This document shows, piece by piece, positions 1-11,071 of a stretch of 64,000 bases of DNA (positions within the stretch are counted from its first letter, which is position 1; the number at the start of each line of letters is the position of its first letter). The stretch covers positions 3,617,001-3,681,000 of the forward strand of contig WPIO01000029.1 in the NCBI GenBank assembly GCA_009760855.2, read 5' to 3'. The position numbers and the translations under genes are program-made. The notes beneath the pieces are model-generated. The model had not been told where the DNA came from, did not search any database, and saw nothing but the letters and a program-made list of their open reading frames with translations. The stretch is from Cristatella mucedo (Eukaryota > Bryozoa > Phylactolaemata > Cristatellidae).

Positions 1-1079
1 TGGGTGAGTGAAGCAGGTACGGGCTATGTCAGGCCGAGATTGCACTCATTTCGGAGGGTCGGAATGCTTGCCATATTCCCGTGCCAAGTCAAAAATGCGG
101 TTTATGAATGTATGTAGAGCTTTTTAAGGTTACGTTGAAAACCCAGCGTAAAATAAAGGACTTCCGAGGCTAGCGGCAGAACACCTATCGGAGCGTTAAA
201 AAATATTCTGGATTCGATTGACTTTTTCGATTTAAAGTTACTTTCAGGTGCTCATTCTTCCTGCCCCTCAATCGGCCATAAATCGGGGAGTGCAAAAAAC
301 AGCTGGTCTTACGGCGACCTGTTTCCGTCACTCCCACCTGCATCCGTTACCCTTGGCGATGGTAGCAAAATGGCGCTAGCCGAGTAGGATGAGCCGTGCC
401 GGCTCACCGGATCTCTCGTGTTTATCAAGACTACTTGGACACGCTTTACATAAAGGAGACTCCGATGAATTTCTGAAGATCTATGACTCCTTAATACCGG
501 AAAACCTGCCGCCTTCTCAGGTGCGTAACATTCCTTAGTCGGTTCCTCATAGAGGTGGCGTCCAGGGATATCTTACATCTACACCGAGACTATGATTTCC
601 ATGTGCATTTTTATTAATATCGCAGCACCGACAGCAGTGAAGATCTCCGAAATTTTAATCAAGCGCCCCTTACGCACACATATTATATTCTGCATATAGC
701 AAATAAGGAACTTGTGTGGCTTTCCTTCAGTGACGTGATCGCCTACACGGTGTACTGGTAACGACATTTCAAAGGGTACCCTCCGGGTTTCCGTCTAGTC
801 CTAGTGCTGCATTGACATCCGAAATCACGGCAAACTTATTTTAAAGAAGGATTCAAACCACAGATATCAGGGTCAATCATTTTTAGCAATCATTGTTTGA
901 TCACGAAGATATGGCCTACTGTGGCAGCCTGCATCCCCCACTGTGAGTTCCGCATTTCCTTTGCTCTGGCTATGCTTTCTATAAGCTTCATATGGGACCT
1001 TCCGGTATGGTTTAAACTTTACCTGGTGATACAAGGAATGTCTTTACAGGCGCGTCTTGTGACCACTTCACGGTGTAAT
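1..1079. other. Intergenic, nothing recognised
   Basis: No reading frame here looks like a conserved protein and no repeat family from the rest of the window is recognisable. The open frames are short and lack splice-site support. It may be old, decayed repeat or plain intergenic DNA. Confidence 0.5.
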
Positions 1080-2572
1080 TTTTGCTTGCTAGTAAGTTCC
1101 AGTCTGGTTTTAGAGCTATTCACTCCACAGAATCAGCATTGCTTAGGGTGTACAACGACCTACTTAGGAATTCAGACATAGGTAGAGTAGGTAGAGTGTC
1201 TCTGCTTGTTTTGCTCGATCTTTCGGCAACTTTTGAGACTATCGATCAACAAGTTCTTCTAAGGCGCCTCTCATCGCGACTGGGCATCACTGGGATTGCT
1301 CTGCAATGGTTCAGGTCCTATCTCAGTGGGAGATTCCAGATTATTTACGTGAGTGGACAAAGATCATCTGAGGTACCTCTGAAATATGGGGTACCTCAGG
1401 GCTCCGTGCTAGGTCCGGTTCTTTTCACGGTTTATACTCTCCCTCTTGCTGATGTGATTGCCAAGCACAATCAAGGCTTTCACTTCTATGCGGATGACAC
1501 TCAGTTATACCTTTGCTTTGATCCCTCCCAGCCTTCGCACACCTCAAATTCTCTCAACTCACTTGCTGCATGTATTGATGACATCCGCACATGGATGGCA
1601 GCAAACTTTCTAAAACTAAACGATGATAAAAACAGCTTACAAGTTATGGGCAAACCCAGTGTGATTCAGAAATTGGAAGGGCTGACGCTCAAAATTGGCT
1701 CTGCCACCATATCTCCTGTTGAATCAGCTCGAAATCTAGGTGTCACGTTCCAAAGTGACCTCTCGTTAGACGATCACATCAGCTCCACAGTCAAGTCTGC
1801 CTACTTTCACCTACATAACATTGCTGAAATTCGGGCTTGTTTAGATAAGGATACCACGTCTAAGTGGGTCCATGCATTCGTGACATCCCGACTTGACTTC
1901 TGTAACTCATTGCTTGCTGGTCTACCGGCCTGTGCAATCAGGCACTCACAGCAGCTGGTGCAAAACTCTGCAGCTAGGCTTTTCGGTCGTGAGCGTCGCA
2001 GTTGCCACATCACACCACTTCTAACCGACCTGCACTGGGTCCCAGTCAAGCAATGCATCGACTTCAAGGTTTTTCGCTCACTTTTAGGTCACTTCATTCT
2101 TTAGCTCCAGAGCTACTCTCCCACCAGGCCAAGCAGTGTACCACTCGCTTTTCGGAATCAAACAGTTTCCCAATACCTCGTACAAACCTCAAATCCTTTG
2201 GAGACCGTGCATCGAGTTGGAATGCTCCCAAAGCCTGGAACTCACTTTCGACCTGCGTCACGACATCCCCTGACTTGACCACATTTAAAAAGAACTTTAA
2301 AACGCACCTGTTTAGGACAGCATTTAGTGGGTCCCTGTGATTCGTCCTTTATGTGCTTGTGAGTGCTGACACTGTGCATGCTGCCAGTAACCACACTTGC
2401 ATGGTGACGCTTTGCATGTCACCCCTAACCATGTTATTCATGTTGTTTATCAAGCACGATACTACTTCAATCGCATTTCTCCTTGCAGCAAATGTACAGC
2501 GCCTAGGAAGAGATTGAGTACTCTGAGGGTGCTTTATCAAGTGTATTCTTATTACTATTATTATTATAATCG
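1080..2572 (+). mobile_element. LINE-A fragment (L2/CR1-like), RT domain to 3' tail
   Basis: A 5'-truncated non-LTR retrotransposon. The frame from 1082 to 2104 encodes much of the reverse transcriptase: a segment with LLDLSATFETIDQQVLL, the motif GVPQGSVLGPVLF, and the catalytic YADD at 1487-1498. It continues through the thumb-like C-terminal part (TSRLDFCNSLLAGLPACAI). The C-terminal portion continues in another frame (to 2340, FGDRASSWNAPKAWNSLS), so a frameshift lies near 2070. The 3' UTR ends in a TTA/ATT-type run near 2540-2572. The copy cannot encode an intact protein. The family call rests on RT motifs typical of the CR1/L2 group. Confidence 0.9.
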
Positions 2573-3919
2573 CAGCAAGAACATATTCGTATAGTGCCTT
2601 TAGATTATTAGATCTATGTCTATGCACTTTAACTATTCTGAAAGGGAGCATCGTAAACTGATTATTGATAACAAATGACATGTATCATTTTAGCACTCGT
2701 AAGCACGTGAAGGACAATTAACTTGGGCGTTACTAAGTTGGCTTTCAGCTTTATTTTAGATGTCGTCAAGTCAGGTGGTGTGGGTGATGAGTTCCATATT
2801 CTGGAGAATAGGAGCTTAAGGCGAAATTTCATAAGTGTTTCAAGGTAGCTTGGAGGTACAGCTAAACAGTCCGTGTCAAACTAGCGGGTGAGACGATGCC
2901 GGAGGCGTGGCCCGAGGAGTAAGTATTGCAGATACTAGTAGACTGTAGTTTTAGTGACAGGATCTTGCAGTCGACGCTCTGCTTCATGGGAAGCCAGTGC
3001 AAGTAATAGAGGCGGCGTCCTGCGACTGCTGTGATTTATTTTTGCTTCATTCTTAGCAGGCGCTTAGCTGCCTAGTTATTCGCGATCTGTAGGCATCTCG
3101 TCGGCAGTACATGCATGCTACCTGAGAGTTGGGAAAGTTGTTGGTCCTGGAAAGCAGGAAGTAATCAAAGCACAGTCTGTGTATTAATGTGAAGTAATCA
3201 AAGCACAGGCTGTGTATTATCTGTGTACGAGTGAAAGCCTAGATTTTCGTGCTTAGCGATTACATTGGCAATAAAGTGCATAAATTATGAAGGAAGTGTA
3301 CTTAGATCAGATTACGGGAGTTCCTCGTGCTTTAAAAGCTCACCTTGGTCGGATTTGCTAGAGAGCGGAGCCTCGGACGACTCCACACCTGTTGTGGACA
3401 TTTTTCCGACCTCTTCGTAATAACCTTCGGGTGTCCCACTGGTATTATCGCTGTGACTATACTTGAGCTATCCTCGGATATGTTTCTCGAAAAAAAGATC
3501 AGCTTAGCTTAAGTTATGATGTCGCCATTAGTCGATGCCTACCGGCTGGCTTTCTTTGAACTGTCTATAAGAATCTCCCTGTATACTTCGTCCGCTCTAT
3601 CCACCGTTCTGCCGTCAAAGCTACGAACCGTAACTTGAATGCTGTTGGAAACTCGTTCGGGCAGTGGCTGAGTATGGAGTGAATAAGGAACTGTCGGCCG
3701 TTACTAGGGCTCTCGCTAGCTTTGCTAGCGTCCCGGCTGCTTTCTCGGTTAGAGACCGTTTAACCTGCAGGCCATTTAATCGGCCTCGCGCAGTTAATAC
3801 AGCCCAGTAAGGTCACCAGGTTAGACACCCCAGTCCACCATCTGCCTGGACCCGCAGTCTGCCGTCAAATAATTGTACCAGCCTCAATTCTTTCAGCCTT
3901 CTGGAGGCATGGGATGGGA
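2573..3919. other. Intergenic, one short tandem duplication
   Basis: No gene or recognisable transposon is visible. The only clear structure is a 29-bp tandem duplication, listed separately. Confidence 0.5.
3158..3219. repeat. 29-bp direct repeat, two copies
   Basis: Two near-identical 29-bp units lie at 3158-3186 and 3191-3219, separated by 4 bp. They begin GAAGTAATCAAAGCACAG and differ at one position (T or G after CACAG). This looks like a recent local duplication. No function is implied. Confidence 0.85.
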
Positions 3920-5784
3920 CAGCCTCCCTAACTCCACCTGAGAAATGTCCGCTCACTAAAAACCGCGAGGCTGCTTATCGGTGACCAGGTTAGGCTGTCC
4001 AGGAGAAGCTCTATGCATTTCTTCTGACCGAGTCTTGGGTGGTGCATCGCTCTAGTGGCTGCGTATCTGAGACCACCCCATCCGGGTTCTCATCTCTCAG
4101 TCCGTGCGGTTTAACGAGGTGTGTGAGAGACTTCTGTCGTTGTTCGCGAATAGCTCGACTATAAGACCTGAAGTTGTTCACTTGGGCCATAGCTCGAGAC
4201 AGTTGTTATGAGGTCCCCGACAAAGACCATGCCTCACGCAACTGCGATCTATCGGCCCCCTTCTGGCTGTCTAAGCAGCCTATTTATGGAGGAGTTTTGG
4301 CGTACCTCACTTAAATATTCGTGCGTGACAGGCCTTAATTGGTTTCTGAAGGCTTTAAAATTCGCATTGACGATTGTAGTAACTCTCAGGTACGCTTATT
4401 TCTTGACTGTCTGGAGAACTTCGGCCTGTCCGTGTACGGAGTCGAGGTAGAGACTCCTCTCTATCGACCAAAGAATTTCACAAATTTACGCCGCGTAAGC
4501 TCAAGCTTAAACGCTGCTTTAAGAAATCTTGGTCGGAAGCCAGTCTCGCCAGTTTCAAAGATTACACGTGTGCGTACCTCCGGAAGTTTAAAAGAACCAG
4601 GTCTTTTTTCAGTCCTAAAGCGCTGTCTAGCCAGTCAGACCCAAACCAATTTTTATAAGAGAGTGAATCACTTGCTTGGCAATTCTGAGCGGCCTCGCTA
4701 CCCAGATATCAACAATTTTTTACTTGTAAGTTTTTCACCAACTTCGTTGAAAAATTGCTTATATTCGTGCCTCCATAAAGCCGCCTCCGACAAAAGCATG
4801 TCTTGAGTCACACCCTGCGACGTCCCATAAGAAATTTCTAGACTTTTCTGCATGCGAAGTGGCTACCTGAGTTAAGTCTAGTAAGAGTAGCTCACCCGTG
4901 GACCCTACGTAATTGCCGCCTTGGTCTACATTTGAGAATAAATCTTCTCCTGCAATAACTCAGGATTACAATGCTTCTTTGGATAAAGGGTTGTTCCCAA
5001 GTCTTTCAAATGGGCTATCGTTTGACTAGTACTTCAAAAACCTGGAATGGATTCTTAGGTCCTAGTAAACTACAAGCAGCTCACGGCCTGTGGACTCGCT
5101 TCGCTGAATCCTAATAGCTCCGTCAGGGAAGACAAGGCTGCTCCTTCTGCCCGCTTGACGGAAGAGCGCCATCTTGCCACGAGCCGCAAGTGTGCCATCT
5201 TGCGGCGTGAAGGACTTTCTCGATTTAATTAGTAAAGATCGCCCAGTTTCCCTTCTCCATTTTTGTCCAAAATTCGTGAAACAAATTATCGCTAAGCAGC
5301 TTGTCGCAAACGATGAAAAGAACGGATTGTCAGAAAATTTGCAGTCGGGATTCAAGCGACACAACTCCGCTGAAGCTGCTTTGCCCCGTGTGACCTATTT
5401 GACCCGTGTGACCGTGATATCCTGAGCAGAAACGATGACGGTAACATTGCTACCCTGGTCCTGCTCTAGCAATCAGCACCGCTTGACACTATTGATCGCG
5501 GCATCCTTCTTGAGCAATCGAGGACAACAATCGGACAAGCATATGTAGCTCTGGGGTGATTCAAATTGTATTTGTCTGTCTCGTGTAGTAGTCACGTCTC
5601 ATCCAGCAGACCAGCCAGTTGTGGAGTTCCACAAGGGTCTGTACTCGGTCCTTTTTTGTTCTTCATTTATACTGTACCTCTCAGGAAAGTGATTCGGGTA
5701 TGTGGTTTCAGCTGCCATTTCTATGCTATTGATACTCAGTTGTTCTTGTCATTTGAACCGTCGGAACCAGCTCATAGACTGTTA
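3920..5784 (+). mobile_element. LINE-B copy 1, 5' part, heavily decayed
   Basis: This stretch matches the better-preserved LINE-B copy at 7240-10272 in the same order. It has the leader segment with AAATGTCCGCTC, the endonuclease piece (IYRPPSGC, near 4250), the linker region around 4480-4760 and part of the RT near 5260-5780 (GVPQGSVLGPFLF, then a damaged FYAIDTQLF). Stops and frameshifts break it throughout. It is interrupted at 5785 by an inverted LINE-A tail and its 3' end resumes at about 6015. Confidence 0.8.
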
Positions 5785-6014
5785 TTATAATAATTATAAT
5801 ACATTTGTGAAGCACCGTCAGAGAACTGAATCTTTTTCTAGGCACTTCGCAGAGGCTGTGTAGAAAGCACGACCAAACGATAAGTCGTAGCATTCACAAT
5901 GTCATCAAGTATAATATTGTTAGATGTGAAATGCACCGAGCCACCATGTATATATGGTTAGTGGAGCATGCACAGTGTCAGCACGCACGCATAAGCACGT
6001 AAAGGAAGAAACAG
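5785..6014 (-). mobile_element. Inverted LINE-A 3' tail inside LINE-B copy 1
   Basis: The stretch starts with the reverse complement of the ATT-type tail and continues with AGCACCGTCAGAGAACTGAATC, the reverse of the LINE-A 3' UTR end seen at 2480-2572 and 20929-21010. It runs to the segment with GTCAGCACGC and ATAAGCACGTAAAGGA. LINE-B sequence lies on both sides, so this is a later, truncated insertion. Confidence 0.8.
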
Positions 6015-6271
6015 TTGAATTCACTTCCACATTTCTTATGCAATAGCATTTTCTTTCCTGCTGATGACTGCGGCACATCCTTTCCGGCCGACCTGAGCTA
6101 TAACTTCAATGCAACTCACTTCCAAGACTCCCCCCCCCGACTCAGCTATTATTCTGCCTTTTTTTGTTTGTTGCGTGAGAGGAAGTCTGTTAGCTTCCGG
6201 GTGCGTACTGTAAATCACTTGGGCTTTGAGTGCCTTTGTGCAGTTAAAGACGGGGATACATTGCATTACCT
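6015..6271 (+). mobile_element. LINE-B copy 1, 3' end
   Basis: This piece aligns with 9965-10260 of LINE-B copy 2. It shares the segment ending TTCTTATGCAA, the GTTGCGTGAGA segment and the final GATACATTGCATTACC tail. It completes the copy interrupted at 5785; the RT C-terminal part between is missing. Confidence 0.8.
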
Positions 6272-7239
6272 TCAGCCCGTACATGTCTGCCATTCCAAGA
6301 CTTTAACGGGGGAGGGATGGTGGAGGTTTCGTCCATGTATATTTACCATAAGTTTTCGATTCGGCCACGGATGTTCAAACATGGCTGCAGAAACTTCAGC
6401 TCGAGGGCAGGGGATTATGCCACCATTGGGGCTGACATTCCGCCGCTTGAGCTGATGACTTCGAAGGCAAACGATTCGGCGGCCGGAGAGCGGATCCTCA
6501 GACCGCAAGGGCAGATCCTTCAGTCGCTTTACGTAGACGTTTAACATTCGAGGGCGGCCGATTCGAACGTGAATGTTTGATCTTTGATGGAGAATCAAGG
6601 ATAATTAAACGTTCTTTACTTCCACTTTAACGATTCTACGACTTGGACATGTAAATTTTGGCAAACCATACAACTGACGGCTCCCAGAGTCAGCTAGCGA
6701 GCAGACTTTGCGAAGTCCCGATTCCTAGTCACTAGAATTCAGTAACAGCAGATAGTATCTCGGCATCCGAAACCTGGCTGGTGTAGAGCATCAACGTTTC
6801 AACCTATTAAACTGTAGCTGGGTTCTGAACGTGCATAAATACTCAATTCTCTTCTTAATGACTGTGAAGGAACACAACTCTTGTAGCCTGCGAACACTGG
6901 GCGGAGACCTTGCGAGGGCTCTCTCAGACTGCCTGGGCAGCCGCAAGCTCACGACCGGTGGAAGGGCAGACGATGACTCGGCAGTCCTGCCCAAATCCAT
7001 GCATTGGTGGCATCTGTGGGGATATCAATCTACCACAAACTGCCGCCAGCTGTCGGGCGGGTTCGGAACGAACAATGGCCCAACACTGCGAAAAAAAACG
7101 CATGCATGGAATATAAGGGCCGCCGAAGGAGTACAACGGGAGGGGAGGGCTAGATCCCTCGACGTCGGCAGCCGTCTAGTGTGTGTAGACTGGGCTTGGC
7201 CGGTGTACACACCTACATGAATACAAGCCACTTCATCGC
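6272..7239. other. Intergenic, nothing recognised
   Basis: Several overlapping short open frames exist on both strands, but none has conserved features or splice support. The part from about 6890 is moderately GC-rich. The last bases just before 7240 are shared with the leader of the LINE-B copy at 58566-60700, so the LINE may start slightly earlier than listed. Confidence 0.4.
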
Positions 7240-10200
7240 CGTCGCCCAGTCGTTGTAAAGCCTCTTAAATTCCGCCTACTAAATGTCCGCTCGCTAAAAA
7301 CCAAGGGGTTACTTATCAGCGATCAGGTGGTCCAGGAAAAGCTAGATGCATTTCTGCCTACCGAAACTTGGATGACCTTGTTCCGGTAGCTGTATTCCTG
7401 AGACCACTCCACCCGGGTTCTCATTCTATCAGTCCATGCGTTCTGACAAGGTTGGTGGCGGGGTTGCAATTGTTGTTTGCAAATCGTTTGGCTATAAGAT
7501 GAGCAATTTTTCGCATGGGCCATCGTTTGAATCGGTTGCAATCAGATCTTCATCGAAGACAATGCCTCTCACTGTTGTGATATACCGGCCTCCTTCTGGC
7601 TGTCTAAACTTGTTTATATAGGAGTTTTCAGAGTTCCTCGCTAAAATATTTGTGTATAACAGGCCGTTACTGATTGTAGGAGACTTCAATATTCACGTTG
7701 ACAACCCTAGCAACAGCCAGGTCCGCTCATTTCTTGACTGTCTGGAGAATTTTGGTTTGGCCCAACACGTTAATCATACCACCCACGTCGGTGGCCACAT
7801 TCTAGATCTCGTGATCACTAAGGATGTCCTCCTCCCCACTGACCTTGTGGTGTGCCTGCCCACTGACCCTCTCAGATCATTGTTCGGTCTCGTTTACTGT
7901 TCCTGCTCCCTTGTACGTACAGGGTAATGTCGAACTTGTCAAACGACGTAACTTTCAAAGCATTGACATAGACAAGTTTTATAAATCTGTTTGTGATGCA
8001 GGTCTTCTTGATCTGCATTCAGACTCGACCAACAGCCTCGATACCCTCGCTGATGCAATGAACATGACACTCAGGAGTGCTCTTGACAAGTACGCTCCCG
8101 TTCATTCTATCCGTGTTCAAAGTCGTGGAGATTCCTTTCAATTTACAAAAAACTCCTAAAGATGCGCCGGGTTAAGCTCAGGCTTGAACGTCGTTTCAAG
8201 AAATCGGGGTCGGATGCAGATCTAATCAATTTCAAAGACTTCCTTCGAGTTTACACCGAAAAGCTTAAAAAACTAGGGCTTCTTTTTTCATCCGAAAGCT
8301 GAATTCCTGCCAGTCGGACCCTAAACAGATTTATAAGACACTAAACCATCTACTGGCCAATGCTGTGAGGTCTGACTCCCTAGATATTAAGGGCTCAGCC
8401 GAAAAGTTTTCAGCCTTCTTTACTGAAAAAATTGTGCACATTCGTGCCTCCATTAAGCCCACTCCGACTAAAGGAATCCGGTTCCACAACCTGTGACCTT
8501 CCTTAAAAGGTTCTCCGAGGTTTCTGCATGCAATGTGGCTACCTTTATAAGGTCTAGCAAAAAGAGCTCGTCTCCTGAAGACCCTATACCTTCATCTCCG
8601 TGGTCTTCACTAGCAGACCAACTTAGCCCAGCAATAACCAAGATTTTTAATGCTTCTCTGGGAAAAGGGGTCGTCCCCAATACCTTCAAATCGGCAATCG
8701 TTCGACCCGTACTTAAAAAGCCTGGATTAGATACAGAGGTCCTTGAAAACTATCGCCCAGTTTCCCTTCATCTTTTCTTGTCAAAGATTCTTCAAAAAAT
8801 GGTTGCTAAGCAGCTGGTTGAACATATTGAAAATAATAAAATGTCAGAAATATTTCAATCAGGGTTCAAGCGGCAGCACTCCACTGAAACTGCTCTCCTC
8901 CGTGTTAACAATGACATTCTACGTGGCAACGACGACGGGAATGTCACTGCCCTAGCTCTGCTAGATCTGTCTGCTGCCTTCGACACCATTGATCACGATG
9001 TTCTGCTTGCACGATTGAGAACAACGATCAGTCTGGCGGACGAAGCACTGGCGTGGTTTAAATCGTACTTGTCTGATCGTGTTCAATCCGTATCGTGTGG
9101 GGGTCAGGTCTCATGCACGAGACGGTTCACCTGTGGACTCCCTCAAGGGTCCATACTCGGTCCCTTGCTGTTCTCCATTTATGCACAACCTCTGGGAGTA
9201 GGATATCACTTTTAGGCTGACGATACTCAGTTGTATTTGTCATTCAAGCCTTCAGAATCTGCTGCAGCAACTGAGAAAATGAATGCTTGCCTTGCCGATA
9301 TTCGATCCTGGATGTCGGAAAACTTTCTGAAATTAAATGATGATAAAACCGAACTGCTGCTCATAGGACACCTTAAGCGTGTGGCTGGATTAAAAGACTT
9401 TGCTCTTCTAATAGGTGATGCTATTGTGCGACCGTCACCAAGTGCTCAAAATTTAGGTGTCGTTTTCAACAGTTGCCTCAATTTAAAAAGCTTCATTCAG
9501 AAGACTGCTTCTGCAGCTACCCATCACGTCCGATCCCTATCCAAGCTCAGGAGCTGTCTCCTATAGTTGCTTGTAAACAATTTAACTAGCTCATCAGTTC
9601 TGTCTCGGCTTCATTATTGTAATTCCATTTTGGCTGGGCTACCAAAGAAAGCTATTAGGCCACTGCAGCAGACTATGAATATGGCTGTAAGGCTAGTCTT
9701 CAAGTCCCGGAGGTTTGAGCGCGTGTCTCCTTTGCTAAAAGAGCTAGGATGGCTGCCGGTTGACCAACGGATTCAGAGCAAGGTTCTTATGCTGACCCAC
9801 AAGGCCAGCTACGGCTTGGCTCCCCCATACCTAGCTGAACTGCTGCATCAGTTTCAGCCTGTTCGCGCCGGCAGGTCCTGTGTGGACAATAAATTAGCTG
9901 TTCTATTCCTCCACTTATAGACCGTTGGCGACAGAAGCTTTAGCTCTGCAGGTCCTAGACTGTGGAACTTGCTTCCACAATTCTTATGCAACGACAACTG
10001 CTCTCCTGCTGCCGACTATGGTTTATCCTTTTCATCGGTCCTGAGCTGCTACTTCCAATCTAATCACTATCTCAACTGCTCTCCTGACTCTGCTATGCTT
10101 CCCACTTTTTCTTTGTTGCGTGAGACGAAGTCTGCTGGCTACCAAATGCGTACCGAAAGCCGCTTAGGCTGTGAGTGTGCTATACAAAACTCTCCTGCGT

Positions 10201-10272
10201 AACCCCCACCTGGTCTTTATGACTTTGTAGAGTTACAGATGGAGATACATTACATTACATTGCATTGCATAG
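7240..10272 (+). mobile_element. LINE-B copy 2, nearly complete CR1-like retrotransposon
   Basis: This is the best LINE-B copy. In order it shows an AP-type endonuclease (IYRPPSGC near 7590; VGDFNIHVDN near 7680; ILDLVITKD; a TLSDHCSVSF segment in another frame near 7875). An RT follows at 8493-9215 (ALLDLSAAFDTIDHDVLL, then GLPQGSILGPLLFSIY). Next come the thumb region and C-terminal segments at 9231-9566, 9567-9920 and 9969-10202. The tail is a TACAT/TGCAT run at about 10235-10272. The YADD tyrosine codon is replaced by TAG at 9213-9215, directly before ADDTQLYLSF, and several further stops and frameshifts are present. The copy is inactive. No separate ORF1 was recognised upstream. Confidence 0.92.
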
Positions 10273-10649
10273 CTTGAAATAAAGGTTTCGGTGTTGGAGC
10301 CAGCAGACTTGTTGCTCGGTCGCGCTACCCAGCCCGACGACAGGTCGTGCGGAGGGCTGTCACAATTACCCGCCTCGTTTTGTCAAAGTTTGAAAGTGGT
10401 GCATGCAACTCCATACGATGTTCACAATTTGGAAATTGGCTGTTTCGTGTACAGAAGGTCAAGACCAACAGCTCGTGCGGTTATCATGAACCCGTGCTTG
10501 CTATAGGAACGCACCGTATTCAGAAACATATTCTCGTGCAAATTACTCGTGTGCGACTTTCCTTTTTCGCGGCCATCTGCTGCATGGCTCGTGTCTACAT
10601 CGATGCTTTTGCCGGTCAATTTTGCTAAGTCTTCCCCTGAGTCTTGGCC
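10273..10649. other. Short intergenic stretch
   Basis: Nothing recognisable lies between the LINE-B tail and the next LINE-A fragment. Confidence 0.4.
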
Positions 10650-11071
10650 AAGAACTGTTTACCCATATCTCGTACAAATCTCAAATACTTCGGAGACCGT
10701 GCCTTTGTTCGTATGCTCGCAAAACCTGGAACTCAACTCCCGAACTGCATCACGACATCCCCTGACATGACAACATTTATAGAGAAATTAAAAACGCACC
10801 TATTTATCACAGCATTTAATGGGTCCTTGTGATTTTTTTCTTTATGTGTTTATGCGTGCTGACACTGTGCATGCTGCCACTAACCATACTTGTATGCTGA
10901 CCCTGTGCATGTCACCATTAACCATGTTATTATTGTTGTTTATTGAGCATACTACCACTAACCATTCGATCATGCTTTCTTTGCAGCTATGGTAATTTAC
11001 CTAGAGAGATATTAAGTTCTCTTAGGGAGCTAGGTCAGGATATTTATTTATTCTTATTATTATTATTATTA
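10650..11071 (+). mobile_element. LINE-A 3' fragment
   Basis: The piece begins in the last coding part (ISRTNLKYFGDRAF in one frame), ends the coding part with FITAFNGSL, and carries the family 3' UTR with TGCTGACACTGTGCATGCTG. It ends in a TTATTATTATTA run. It is strongly 5'-truncated. Confidence 0.85.
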
